DNA from: Saksenaea vasiformis B4078
Taxonomy: Eukaryota; Mucoromycota; Mucoromycetes; Mucorales; Saksenaeaceae
DNA: 31,413 nucleotides
Reading direction: 5' to 3'
Assembly: GCA_000697055.1 (NCBI GenBank)
Contig: JNDT01001414.1
Location: 1-31,413, forward strand
In this document: positions 10,085 to 18,490 of the stretch, piece by piece
How the letters are laid out: the number at the start of each line of letters is the position of its first letter
Numbering within the stretch: position 1 is the first letter of the stretch
The notes under the pieces: generated by a model
Database searches by the model: none
Seen by the model: only the letters and a program-made list of their open reading frames with translations
What the model was told of the DNA's origin: nothing
Program-made: the position numbers and the translations under genes

Positions 10085-10370
10085 ACTATTGGTACTTTTT
10101 CCCCTGATCCCTTATGATGCTTTTCAAATATTGTCGCTTTCGCACAGCTCACGCAAGGTCCACTTTGAGAATCTTGCTTTGTGTTTTATATCCTCTGTCA
10201 AGCTACGTTTAAAAGCACAACCAGAGACAGGTCTGAGCTTTCTTGACTCTCATATCTACTTGTTCGAACGATATAGTTTGTGGCGTTTTCATTCATTAGG
10301 CTGCCACGGATCTTTTGCTGACATATTGCAAGGGATATGAAACGTAGGAGGTCTCGAGGCTGCATCGACT
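10085..10370 (+). pseudogene. Relic of the gene decayed between the duplicated genes, unit 1
   Basis: Base-level resemblance to the better-preserved relic at 14520-14984 is visible: a shared AAGCTACG(C/T)TT.., GAGACAG.., and CTCGAGGCTGCATCG / TTCGAGACTGCATCG blocks in the same order and orientation. The reading frame here is broken by several stops. It shows that the duplicated unit originally held three genes. Confidence 0.4.
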
Positions 10371-10584
10371 TGTGTTATTCATAATTTTAAGAAAAGATTC
10401 GACTCTTCGTTCTGTATGTGCAAACCAGGAATATAGTACCGTAGATGTTCCCAGTAATATCAGTATACAAAACATGCTGCACTGCCACAGATGCCGATAA
10501 TACATATTTTCTTGATATCAATTTAATCAGATATCATAAAAGCCCAAACTGTTTACTGAACAGATGTTTTGTAATGTAATGCAT

Positions 10585-11319
10585 TTAAACTCGATGACGA
10601 ATTAGTTTTATCGAATCAATGCCGTCCTCCGTAGTGTACAACTTGTACAACTGAACTTTGCTTTGCCCTGCTTTGATCGTTTGGTAGGTGACTTCATCAG
10701 ATTCAGATTCATATTCTGGACCTTGACCACCGGCATCCTTGTCCTTGTCAGAAGCACTACTCTCATCCTCCCAGTCCATTTCGTATAATACATGTTTCAT
10801 TTTGTCGAGAATTTCCTTCTTGTCATCTTCTCTCATGGAGTAAATAATCAACTGGAAAAGTTGTAACTCCGGGCATCCCGAGATGTATAGCGTGATCGAC
10901 TGTCCATTAAATCTCATAAGATCACGACCACCCTCCTCAAAAAAGTCCTCCAGGCTACTTTCGGATCGATGAGCAAAGACATCGCTTGGTGCGAACTTGT
11001 GGTCCAGAGACTTGTTACGCAACAGGTTGACAGCTTCTACCTGAAGGTAATACAACTGGAGCTTGCTATTGCGCACGGAAACAAGTTTGAACGCCTCGTC
11101 CTCATCCTCCCAGCTCTTTTCGTAAAGGGTGTCTTTCAACTCGTTGAGCAGTTCCTCTTCATCTGACTTTTCTGCTGAATGAACGATCAGTTCGAAAAGA
11201 GGAACATCTTTTTGGTGCTCCGCAGCTAAAATAACTGATTGTTCCACATATCTTGACAAGTTTACTCGTCGGCTCAAGATATCTTCGATAGTGAAGTGAG
11301 GTCTGTCGCGGAGCTTCAT
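10585..11319 (-). CDS. 244-residue acidic two-repeat protein, copy 1
   Basis: Intronless frame from ATG 11319. No signal peptide and no membrane segment, so probably cytosolic or nuclear. It consists of two homologous domains. Repeat A is about residues 27-105 (QSVILAAEHQ, LFELIVHSAE, LYEKSWEDED, KLQLYYLQVE). Repeat B is residues 140-244 (QSITLYISGC, LFQLIIYSMR, LYEMDWEDES, KVQLYKLYTT). Repeat B carries an acidic Ser/Asp/Glu linker (186-209) absent from A. The lead-ins FTIEDIL and SSLEDFF also correspond. Such LF.LI...S / LYE..WEDE spacing suggests a small alpha/beta module duplicated in tandem. I do not recognise the family. The paralogue at 15874-15140 differs at about 20 residues, 19 of them before residue 139. 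The gene is convergent with the secreted protein 740 bp away. Confidence 0.85.
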   Translation of the reverse strand: MKLRDRPHFTIEDILSRRVNLSRYVEQSVILAAEHQKDVPLFELIVHSAEKSDEEELLNELKDTLYEKSWEDEDEAFKLVSVRNSKLQLYYLQVEAVNLLRNKSLDHKFAPSDVFAHRSESSLEDFFEEGGRDLMRFNGQSITLYISGCPELQLFQLIIYSMREDDKKEILDKMKHVLYEMDWEDESSASDKDKDAGGQGPEYESESDEVTYQTIKAGQSKVQLYKLYTTEDGIDSIKLIRHRV

Positions 11320-11419
11320 TGTAGTTGATAAGAGAAAGAGATGAAGAGTTTTGTGTCTGGATGGCGTTCACTTTAGTTTTGTTACTGCGGAATAGCTCCG
11401 CCCGTGTCACCAGACCGTC

Positions 11420-12310
11420 CGCATAAGCAATGTCATCGTACGGCCTGGCTCATGCAAGCAAACCTCGACTTTGAGCGCAAAAGGGTGTTTGAGCACTTAA
11501 TATCCCAAATGCATTCTTATACTTGACAGCCTTCCCGGAAACTTCGCGGATATCTCTCTCTCAACAACAACGACAGCAACGTGGACGTGAGGCAGAGATG
11601 TGGGAAGGAAATTCATGCAAAAGGAGAGAGGCATCCATGAAGACAATGTTTGGCGCAATAGCATTTAGGGCAGCGACATGTTTAGCGTCTAAAGAAGCAG
11701 GATACTGACAACCGTCTAAGATCAGAATGTACATCGTCAATACATCAGTTGAGACATAAAGCTTCTACTTGACTGAACATTGATCTCCGATGGGCACAAA
11801 ATATATTCAAATGGCATACAAACTTATTTGTGGCTTTAATATGGATGGTGCTTCATGTAACTTCACTTATCTTCGAAGTGTGTCTCTATCTAGCTCTTTG
11901 AAACCACCATTGAACCTCTTAGCTGTAATGAGTGTAGAAAGATTTAGGCGATGTAGGGATATCTGGGCTGGAAATGTTGACCCATTACGGAGAATGTGAA
12001 GCAGCTTTGTGCGGCAGCTCGTGTCACACATGGAGCGGCGCGAGACAGCTAACATACAAATCGGTCGTCAACTGGGACATTGAAGGGACCTTGTAGGCGG
12101 TTAACGGAGATTCTTACCAGTGATGCTAGTCGAACGATTAGAACCGAAGAGAAACATTGTGCTTTCTTTGAGACCGCTTCCGAGTCATATCGAACATGCT
12201 ATGTGATATCTCGTACGGGAACTCCGAAAAAGATCCTTCCCAGCGTAGATCTTCACGCGAAACTAAGGCAATATTTAATTGGTGCGAAAGCTCCATTAGA
12301 TCCCAGCAAT
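11420..12310. other. Intergenic region inside the duplication, no supported gene
   Basis: Short frames only, for example plus 12080-12325, none with domain or splice support. The first 100 bases (about 11380-11420) resemble the region upstream of the second 244-residue gene: GTTACTGCGGAATAGCT.. compared with CTGCTGCGGGATAGCT... This suggests conserved promoter sequence. Confidence 0.35.
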
Positions 12311-12314
12311 TCTC

Positions 12315-13310
12315 ATGAAGAGTAAACGAAACCTGCTTGTTTTAGCCTGTTTGGTAGTACTAGCAGCAATGATGTACCGTCCTGAAACAGACGGATACTG
12401 GTTCCTTTCGGTAAGTATACTCGGTTGTAACGGTCCACGAAACACGGCGACACCATGTTATCGCTACTCATAGCGCTACCTTGACTAAATGTAAGTAGAT
12501 GCATCGAAGATATATTGGTAGATATCTCAGGAAACACGTTCCTGTCTCGTACCTATCAGCTTACATAGTGACTTCACAACTGTATTTGGTTTACGGCATG
12601 GCTTAGAAGCTTTGCTATATGGCCCCTTATGGATGCACCAGAAACGTCGTTACACAGCAGTGGAAGATCAGAGCAAACTGTACAACGATCTGTCTTGGAA
12701 AGAGAGTGTAATCTTGTTACCAATAATGAGCCATTTCACTAGATTTGGTGCTACAGAGAAGAGTTGTGGATCTTCTTAAAACTTTTTCCCAAACTTTTAC
12801 GAGGCTGATGTTTTTTCTCATAGTGTTACAACAAGCGTGACAGGGTACATTTTCAATCGCTGGAGTCATTCTTTGTGGTACAAACATACGGTGTCAAATC
12901 GGCATACTAAGAAAATAGGGTTTGGTATTGCGTGTGGTGGCCTAACTTTGTAGGGGGCGACTCATTGCGTGATATTGCGCCTGCTGAAGACGCATTCAGT
13001 GAGAATAATCGAATTTCACTAATCGATCCCTTCTTTAAGAAGTACCGCAACGAAAAATTGAACTTTTATTCGGCTACTGTCAAGAGAGATTCACCTTTCC
13101 CGAAGCGATTGAAGATGAAGATTGTCCTAAGCCACGTCAATTCCAATAGCTGTGTCGTTTCGTTCTCCGTTGTATCGTGATCAGCAAGTACTTGGTTCCA
13201 GTAGGATTCAAACTCAATTGCAATACTTGTCGCCTGACTTCAACTTTGGACCTAGCATTAGAAGCGTATATGTTTCTTTGATAGATCCGTTCAAAATACA
13301 AACGTACATC
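12315..13310 (+). pseudogene. Broken gene for a membrane-anchored protein, family not recognised
   Basis: ATG 12315 opens a 32-codon exon with a type II signal-anchor look: MKSKRNLL, then a hydrophobic VLACLVVLAAMM, then YRPETDGYWFLS. It ends at a consensus donor (12411, GTAAGT). The acceptor at 12530 joins in phase to a frame from 12531 that reads TTVFGLRHGLEALLYGPLW, runs through one TAA (12777), and stays open in the same frame through EADVFSHSVTTSVTGYIFNR and KKIGFGIACGGL to a TAG at 12951. After a frameshift the reading 12932-13180 continues (GGDSLRDIAPAEDAF, SLIDPFFKKYRNEK), and a last piece near 13200-13310 (QTQLQYLSPDFNFGP) still looks coding. So one gene of roughly 300 codons has been lost through two stops and at least two frameshifts. 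The anchor suggests a Golgi or secretory-pathway enzyme, but I see no catalytic motif I can name. Confidence 0.55.
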
Positions 13311-13780
13311 TAGATAAATCGAAAAACGAAGCTCAACTCAAGCGAGTTCAGATATGTTTGACAAGGTATTAATTTTAGTACCGCGCATGAAATACGGGTG
13401 CATTAAACTTTAACGACGCGCGCATCAACTCAGACGGAGGTATGCATTTACTTGTATTACTTAATGATCAAGGCGCATCACTGAATTTTGGTAAATCTAG
13501 ACGGATACTTCAAAATGTTGTTTCATTCAATACGCACAAGACTATGGCCAGTGTGATTTCTCTTTTTAACAATCAGTGACTCAGAAAAGTCAGCAATAAG
13601 CGTTTAGCTTCTGCTTAAAAGGCGGCTCCTAAATTAAGATTCGGGAGAGCTGAGGTAACGTCATTAATGGAAGGCTGTGCAAAAAATTAATCTTGGCAAT
13701 GTGACCCACGTTACGCCTATCCTCCATTTTGAATCTAGACACGTATAGAGCAAGGTTTACGAAGATTGCAAATTCAATGG
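13311..13780. other. Intergenic region upstream of the second secreted-protein gene
   Basis: No supported coding frame on either strand. The TATA box of the downstream gene lies at its right edge. Confidence 0.4.
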
Positions 13781-13787
13781 GATGGCA

Positions 13788-13795
13788 TATAAATA
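13788..13795 (+). promoter_or_regulatory. TATA box of the second secreted-protein gene
   Basis: TATAAATA lies 114 bp before ATG 13902, nearly the same spacing as in the paralogue. Flanking sequence has diverged, so the conserved spacing is informative. Confidence 0.6.
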
Positions 13796-13901
13796 GTGCA
13801 TCCGTATTCAAGCAGAAGTCAACTCATTCTCTCAACAGTTGATCTCAGGTATACTACATTTCAAAGTAGCGACAAAGAAAGTACTGACTTTTGTAAAGAA
13901 T

Positions 13902-14204
13902 ATGCGCTTCCTCGTAGTCCTATTGATTGCATTGTTTGCCGCCATCGTCACGGCATCTCCCGTCTTGCAAGCTAGAGGCAAAGGCAAAGGTGGAGGCAAA
14001 GTAAAGTGCGACCCTGAACTCAACATGGACGAAAATGCGGAAGCCAAGCAGTGGGCAGAGGAAAAATGCCCCAAATTGAGCATCACAAAGGTGCTTGTCA
14101 AGAAGAGTGCTCACAACTGCGACGGCCACGCCTACGTATGCAATGGACATTGCTACACTGGAAAGAAATTCCCCAATGCTGAAACTGGCATCTGCGTTAT
14201 CTAA
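13902..14204 (+). CDS. Small secreted cysteine-rich protein, copy 2
   Basis: 100 residues from ATG 13902. The frame is open upstream, but only this ATG puts the signal peptide at the start and aligns with the paralogue at 9535. Residues 1-19 form a signal peptide (MRFLVVLLIALFAAIVTAS), then ARGKGKGGGK, then the six-cysteine domain: VKC, EKC, HNC, CNGHC, GIC. Strongest identity to copy 1 lies in CPKLS-TKVLVKKSAHNC and AYVCNG. The loop after the third cysteine is four residues shorter and one residue is gained before FPN. The signal peptide and linker have changed more than the cysteine domain, while cysteine spacing is nearly fixed, as expected under purifying selection on the fold. An AATAAAA signal follows the stop. 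Function unknown, secreted. Confidence 0.85.
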   Translation: MRFLVVLLIALFAAIVTASPVLQARGKGKGGGKVKCDPELNMDENAEAKQWAEEKCPKLSITKVLVKKSAHNCDGHAYVCNGHCYTGKKFPNAETGICVI

Positions 14205-14519
14205 GTTTACATAAAGTAATAAAATTGCCGAGGTTGTAAACACAGTACTTGCGTTAATGTTATCTGACTTTGGCGCGACGTAGCCATGTAGATCGTTTAT
14301 GTACTACATCTTGAAAACCACGTTGCAATTTGTTCATCAATTCAACATACTAACTATGGTACAGCTGTAACACAATGCTGTCATGCACCTACCGAGAGTA
14401 GCACTGCTGATCGACTATCTATATAAAATGCCAAATGCTGCGCACAATCGGCAATTTTTTCCCCATGCTGTCTGGATAGTAATATCTCCCAGTCCTTTTG
14501 CACCTTAAATTTGTTCCTA

Positions 14520-14984
14520 GGTGATACTTGTTCGATGCCATTTTGTTGGTTCCGTGGCAGCTATAACGGTGACCACAAACGTCGCACTTGCTTTCCTTGT
14601 TACAGTCCTCTAAGCGCTTCTGGAACGCAGTAACTGATGATGGTACCTGTACCTTCCTTACCGGCAGTCCACAAAACTTATGTACCCGTCTTGTTCTTAT
14701 GCGAACTTCAAGTAAAGCCCGTCGCGAAGGTCTCTTACCACTGCATCATCTAAGAACTATCTTTTGCGCTTTCTTTCTTGCTACATACCCTCTTCGAAGC
14801 TACGCTTGAGACAAGAAAAGAGACAGATTTCCTTAATTTTCATGCTTTCTGGCCAAGCTGTGTGTTCCGTGCTCTTATTCGTTGGATTGACAGTGACTTT
14901 TTGCCTACGACTGGGCGAGTTGGGAAATATCGTACTTTTCGAGACTGCATCGGCTTACAATCACGATTCTACAGAGATATCTGA
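14520..14984 (+). pseudogene. Relic of a zinc-ribbon-like gene, unit 2
   Basis: One frame stays coding-like for about 155 codons apart from two in-frame stops. It begins DTCSMPFCWFRGSYNGD and continues KRRTCFPCYSPLSASGTQ, giving CX4C-X14-CX2C, a plausible zinc-binding ribbon. Then comes a long segment ending NFHAFWPSCVFRALIRWIDS, FLPTTGRVGKYRTFRDCIG and a TGA at 14982-14984. An AG just before 14521 could be an acceptor, so earlier exons may be lost. The diverged counterpart between the first gene pair (about 10085-10370) is worse preserved. I do not recognise the family. Confidence 0.45.
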
Positions 14985-15139
14985 CTCCCCGCTTATACTA
15001 TCTTCCTAGCGCATGCAACGGGAATAGTTAACTTTCCAACAATACTAATACGCAAACTTCATCAGTAACAATAACTTCTTCTTAACGTCGCTTTAATCAG
15101 ATATCATAAAGTCTCAAATTATTTACAATGTAATGTCAT

Positions 15140-15874
15140 TTAAACTCGATGACGAATTAGTTTTATCGAATCAATTCCGTCCTCCGTAGTATACAACTTG
15201 TACAACTGCACCGTGCTTTGCCCTGCTTTGATCGTTTGGTAGGTGACTTCATCAGATTCAGATTCATATTCTGGACCTTGACCACCGGCATCCTTGTCCT
15301 TGTCAGAAGCACTACTCTCATCCTCCCAGTCCATTTCGTATAATACATGTTTCATTTTGTCGAGAATTTCCTTCTTATCGTCTTCTCTCATGGAGTAAAT
15401 AATCAACTGGAAAAGTTGTAGCTCTGGGCATCCCGAGATGTATAGCGTGATCGACTGTCCGTTAAATATCTTGAGAGCATGACCACCTTCCTCAAAAAAG
15501 TGCTCCAGGCTACTCTCAGATCGATGAGCAAAGACGTCGCCTGGTATGAACTTGTAGTCGAGAGATTTGTTACGCAGCAAGTTGACAGCTTCTACCTGAA
15601 GATAATACAACTGGAGCTTGCTATTGCGCACGGAAACAAGTTTGAACGCCTCGTCCTCATCCTCCCAGCTCTTTTCATAAAGGGTGTCTCTCAACTCCTT
15701 GAGCAGTTCTTCTTCATCTGACTTTTCTGCTGAATGAATAATCAGTTCGAAAAGAAGGATATCTTTCTGGTGTTCCGCGGCCAAAATAACCGACTGCTCC
15801 ACGTATTCCGATAAATCTACTCGTCGGTTCAAGATTTCTTCGATAGTGAAGTGAGGTCTGTCACGAAACTGCAT
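15140..15874 (-). CDS. 244-residue acidic two-repeat protein, copy 2
   Basis: Intronless, ATG 15874, same length as the copy at 11319 and no indel between them. The two internal repeats (about 27-105 and 140-244) and the acidic linker in repeat B are retained. Of about 20 differences from copy 1, only one (Lys to Thr at 221) falls in the last 105 residues, and the DNA there is almost identical. The first 139 residues carry the other 19. This uneven pattern suggests gene conversion over the 3' part, or strong constraint on repeat B. It is convergent with the secreted protein ending at 14204, as in unit 1, so the pair was duplicated together. Function unknown; probably intracellular, since it has no targeting signal. 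Confidence 0.85.
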   Translation of the reverse strand: MQFRDRPHFTIEEILNRRVDLSEYVEQSVILAAEHQKDILLFELIIHSAEKSDEEELLKELRDTLYEKSWEDEDEAFKLVSVRNSKLQLYYLQVEAVNLLRNKSLDYKFIPGDVFAHRSESSLEHFFEEGGHALKIFNGQSITLYISGCPELQLFQLIIYSMREDDKKEILDKMKHVLYEMDWEDESSASDKDKDAGGQGPEYESESDEVTYQTIKAGQSTVQLYKLYTTEDGIDSIKLIRHRV

Positions 15875-15899
15875 TTGGAGCCAGCAAGAGAATAGAGGA

Positions 15900-16990
15900 A
15901 TGAAGAAGTAGCTAAAATGTTTTCCTTTTTTATTTATTGTACTGCTGCGGGATAGCTGCGGACTGTGTCACGCATCTTAAGTTACAAAATGACAACCGGT
16001 TTTGGGCAGAAACTGCGTGTAACACGTAAAACTATTTTTGGTCTGCATTCTTACATCACTTACTTTAAAAAAGAAGATTTCCGTTCACTGAACAAATCCC
16101 AGAAGTACAAAGGAGGAAAAAATCGCCGTCTAACAGACGTCGACATAATCGCCCTTTCGCCGTTTGCTTATCTATGAAGAGATGCCATCAGCTCCCAACA
16201 ATCGGCAACTTTTTTTTTAAAAAAAAGTTAGTCCGTAAGTAATGTCACTCTTGGTAGTGCTGCGTCAGAGGGTTTCCGGCTGTTTACCAGATAATGAATT
16301 TGTGTCATGCTTCCCCCTAGTGTTAGCAAATCTACTTACATCTAACTTCACATTACGAAAAAGACTGCGGTAACGGTCAAGATAGAAGACATAGACCTAA
16401 CTCTATACGAGCAAAGGCAACACGTAACGAGACACATGCATAAATTGGACATTTGAAGAATCATGTGAAGGATTAATGTTCTGTAGCAACCTACTTGTAG
16501 TAAAAGTGCATCTAATAGTATGTATTTCACGCAAACAAAAGAATGCAGACACTTCATACAGAAGGTTCAGAGCGTGGGTGATATATAATTTCCAATTGAA
16601 ACAAGTAATCTTCGACCCTCTCCAGGAGTTCTTAGCGTAAACTGGTCTAAATTGTTAGTATAGTACACAAATGAGTTTGGACGGATTCAGAATGCTTCCA
16701 AGCATAGCGTTGTCCAAAGTAAAACAACAGTAACATGCTCATAGTACCTCGTCTATAGGCTGTTTCTATGTTGTTAAACCGGTAAGATTAGTCATGGATT
16801 TCCAGAAGACAAAATACATACAATCATTGGAGCAAGAGTTTCAAGAACGTTTGGAGCACATTCATTAATTCGGGCGATAGTATCGTCCAAAATAACGTGG
16901 TCCTATTAAGCTATACTGGTGTTGTCATAAATAATAGACTGAGTAATCTCTGGCTTGGTTGAGCGCTACACAATGGAGCGCATGACTGCT
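15900..16990. other. Gene-poor region right of the duplication
   Basis: No supported gene. At 16207-16229 there is a perfect palindrome, AAC, nine T, eight A, GTT, preceded by AATCGGC, a string also found before a T run near 14449. A coding-like minus-strand scrap near 16895-16800 (DDTIARINECAPNVLETLAP) has no continuation. Confidence 0.3.
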
Positions 16991-17470
16991 GCATGAACCC
17001 CAGTAAGTTTCTTTTCTCCAGCGTAATCATACCGCTCGGGTTATACGAGAAATGTGGTTTTAGTGTAACGTGTAGGACGACGGACAATTCTATCAGATAC
17101 GACTTATTCAGTGCCATTGCAAATAATACCTGGGAAGTTTTTCTCGAAGATCTGCACTACGCAAACCGTATCTGTTTAGTGACATGGCTTAGACCGGCAG
17201 TTGTCTACATGTGCAACAAGGACGCCATAGAAATTCACAATCCATGAATGCCTTGCAACTGTTTGATATGAAATTGAATAGTATTCATATTGCCAGCGAA
17301 ATATCATTTATAATAGCTTCATCCTATAATGGAACTAGTCATTCTGCAGATTTGCCACCTTTTATTCAATTGTCTGAGATCCTTCAGCCATCTCTGGTAG
17401 CACAAATAAACCGCCCAGAATTAAAGTTTGACACTATCGGGGATCAAACTGCGTTTAGCGATGGGACACT
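16991..17470 (+). other. Coding-like stretch of unknown origin before the transposase fragment
   Basis: Two consecutive plus-strand frames (16993-17247 and 17211-17477) look moderately coding-like (e.g. NTWEVFLEDLHYANRICLVTWLRPA), but neither matches transposase domains or any family I know. They may be a decayed host gene, or sequence belonging to the element that ends in the Tc1-type fragment. Confidence 0.25.
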
Positions 17471-17479
17471 GCGTTGACA

Positions 17480-17752
17480 CTTGCTCCGCCGCCGTATGCT
17501 CGATTCAAACATATTGAGTCTCGAGGATATCGATGTGCCTATCTTCCATCATACGCATCTGAACTCAATCCCATTGAGCAATTTTGGTCAGTTGTTAAGA
17601 GCAAAGTTAAGCGTAATAGATTCTTAGAAAGCGAGACTTTGATGATGCGAATCAGTGAGGCATCCAATAGCTTAAAGTTGAGTGATTTCAAAGGTTTCGT
17701 TTCTCATTTTTATAGATGCTTAGATAAATGTCGTAACAGAGAGCAACCGTGA
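17480..17752 (+). pseudogene. Tc1/mariner DDE transposase, C-terminal fragment
   Basis: The reading IESRGYRCAYLPSYASELNP, followed by IEQFWSVVKSKVKR, is the end of the catalytic core of Tc1/mariner-IS630 transposases. It holds the RGY..YLPPYSPELNPIEQFW block with the third catalytic acid (the Glu of NPIE). The preceding residues TLAPPPYARFKH fall where the second Asp block (MDNAPIH) should be, and the Asp is gone. The N-terminal DNA-binding half is absent, so this is a dead fragment. No terminal inverted repeats were recognised around it. Confidence 0.8.
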
Positions 17753-17759
17753 TGCCCTT

Positions 17760-18485
17760 TTCTAATATTATCCAACACTTTAGCATTAAGAAGTACTGTA
17801 GAGTACTATAGCTATGAAGTAAAACAGAAAACAAATAGAGGTCTGCACTTGAGAACGTATAAGCTGGAGAGGCTGAAGAAGCTGAATACAAGCTCGAAGT
17901 CTGTCAAACGAGGTGCTACAAAAGTTTATGAAGGTATTGGGCGGCTGGCAATAGTACGTTTGACTGCTTCACAAATTCTGTAAATAACCACACAGACTGT
18001 CTTTACTAACCCTCCATACCCAACCAAGTTTTGGTTCTTGGAAGGCAGGCGCATGGTGGACGCATGGAGCTGATTTTCAAACATCGACATCAAGTTAGTT
18101 AGTCAGTTACATTCAACATTGATCTTGCATCCACCCGACATCCACTAGACATATTGGGTAATCCAGAATGATATGGTCCAACGTGTCAATTCAATAGAAG
18201 TCTATAATATCTATAATAAGCATGTGTCTGTCTCTTAAACCTAGAACAGGAGTTTGAACATTTACTCAAGTGAGACGTATACCCATTTACTCGAATGACA
18301 CGGGACATTTGTCTTCACAACGTGATCTAGCTACACTGATCGTTTTGGGTAGCTTTGCCAACAGTCAAAGTTCTTCAAATATTCTTCTGAGTGCAGTGCT
18401 GGGAAGCGGCGGTAAACTTCATATTATCCCGTACTGCTGATCCTGTCAATAGTGATATAGTGGATGCAGGCATGATTACTATGCA
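17760..18485. other. Region without a supported gene
   Basis: Both strands are full of stops. It lies just downstream of the second recombinase-like relic (minus strand) and may contain its decayed 3' region. A short direct repeat containing GAGTAAATG occurs near 18265-18300. Confidence 0.3.
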
Positions 18486-18490
18486 AGTGG

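Noticed and set aside
10969..11166. Plus-strand frame opposite the first 244-residue gene, with a counterpart at 15479-15721.
   Set aside because: Both are antisense shadows; they are conserved only because the minus-strand genes are paralogues.
13920..14243. Minus-strand frames opposite the second secreted-protein gene.
   Set aside because: Shadows of the plus-strand signal peptide and cysteine domain.
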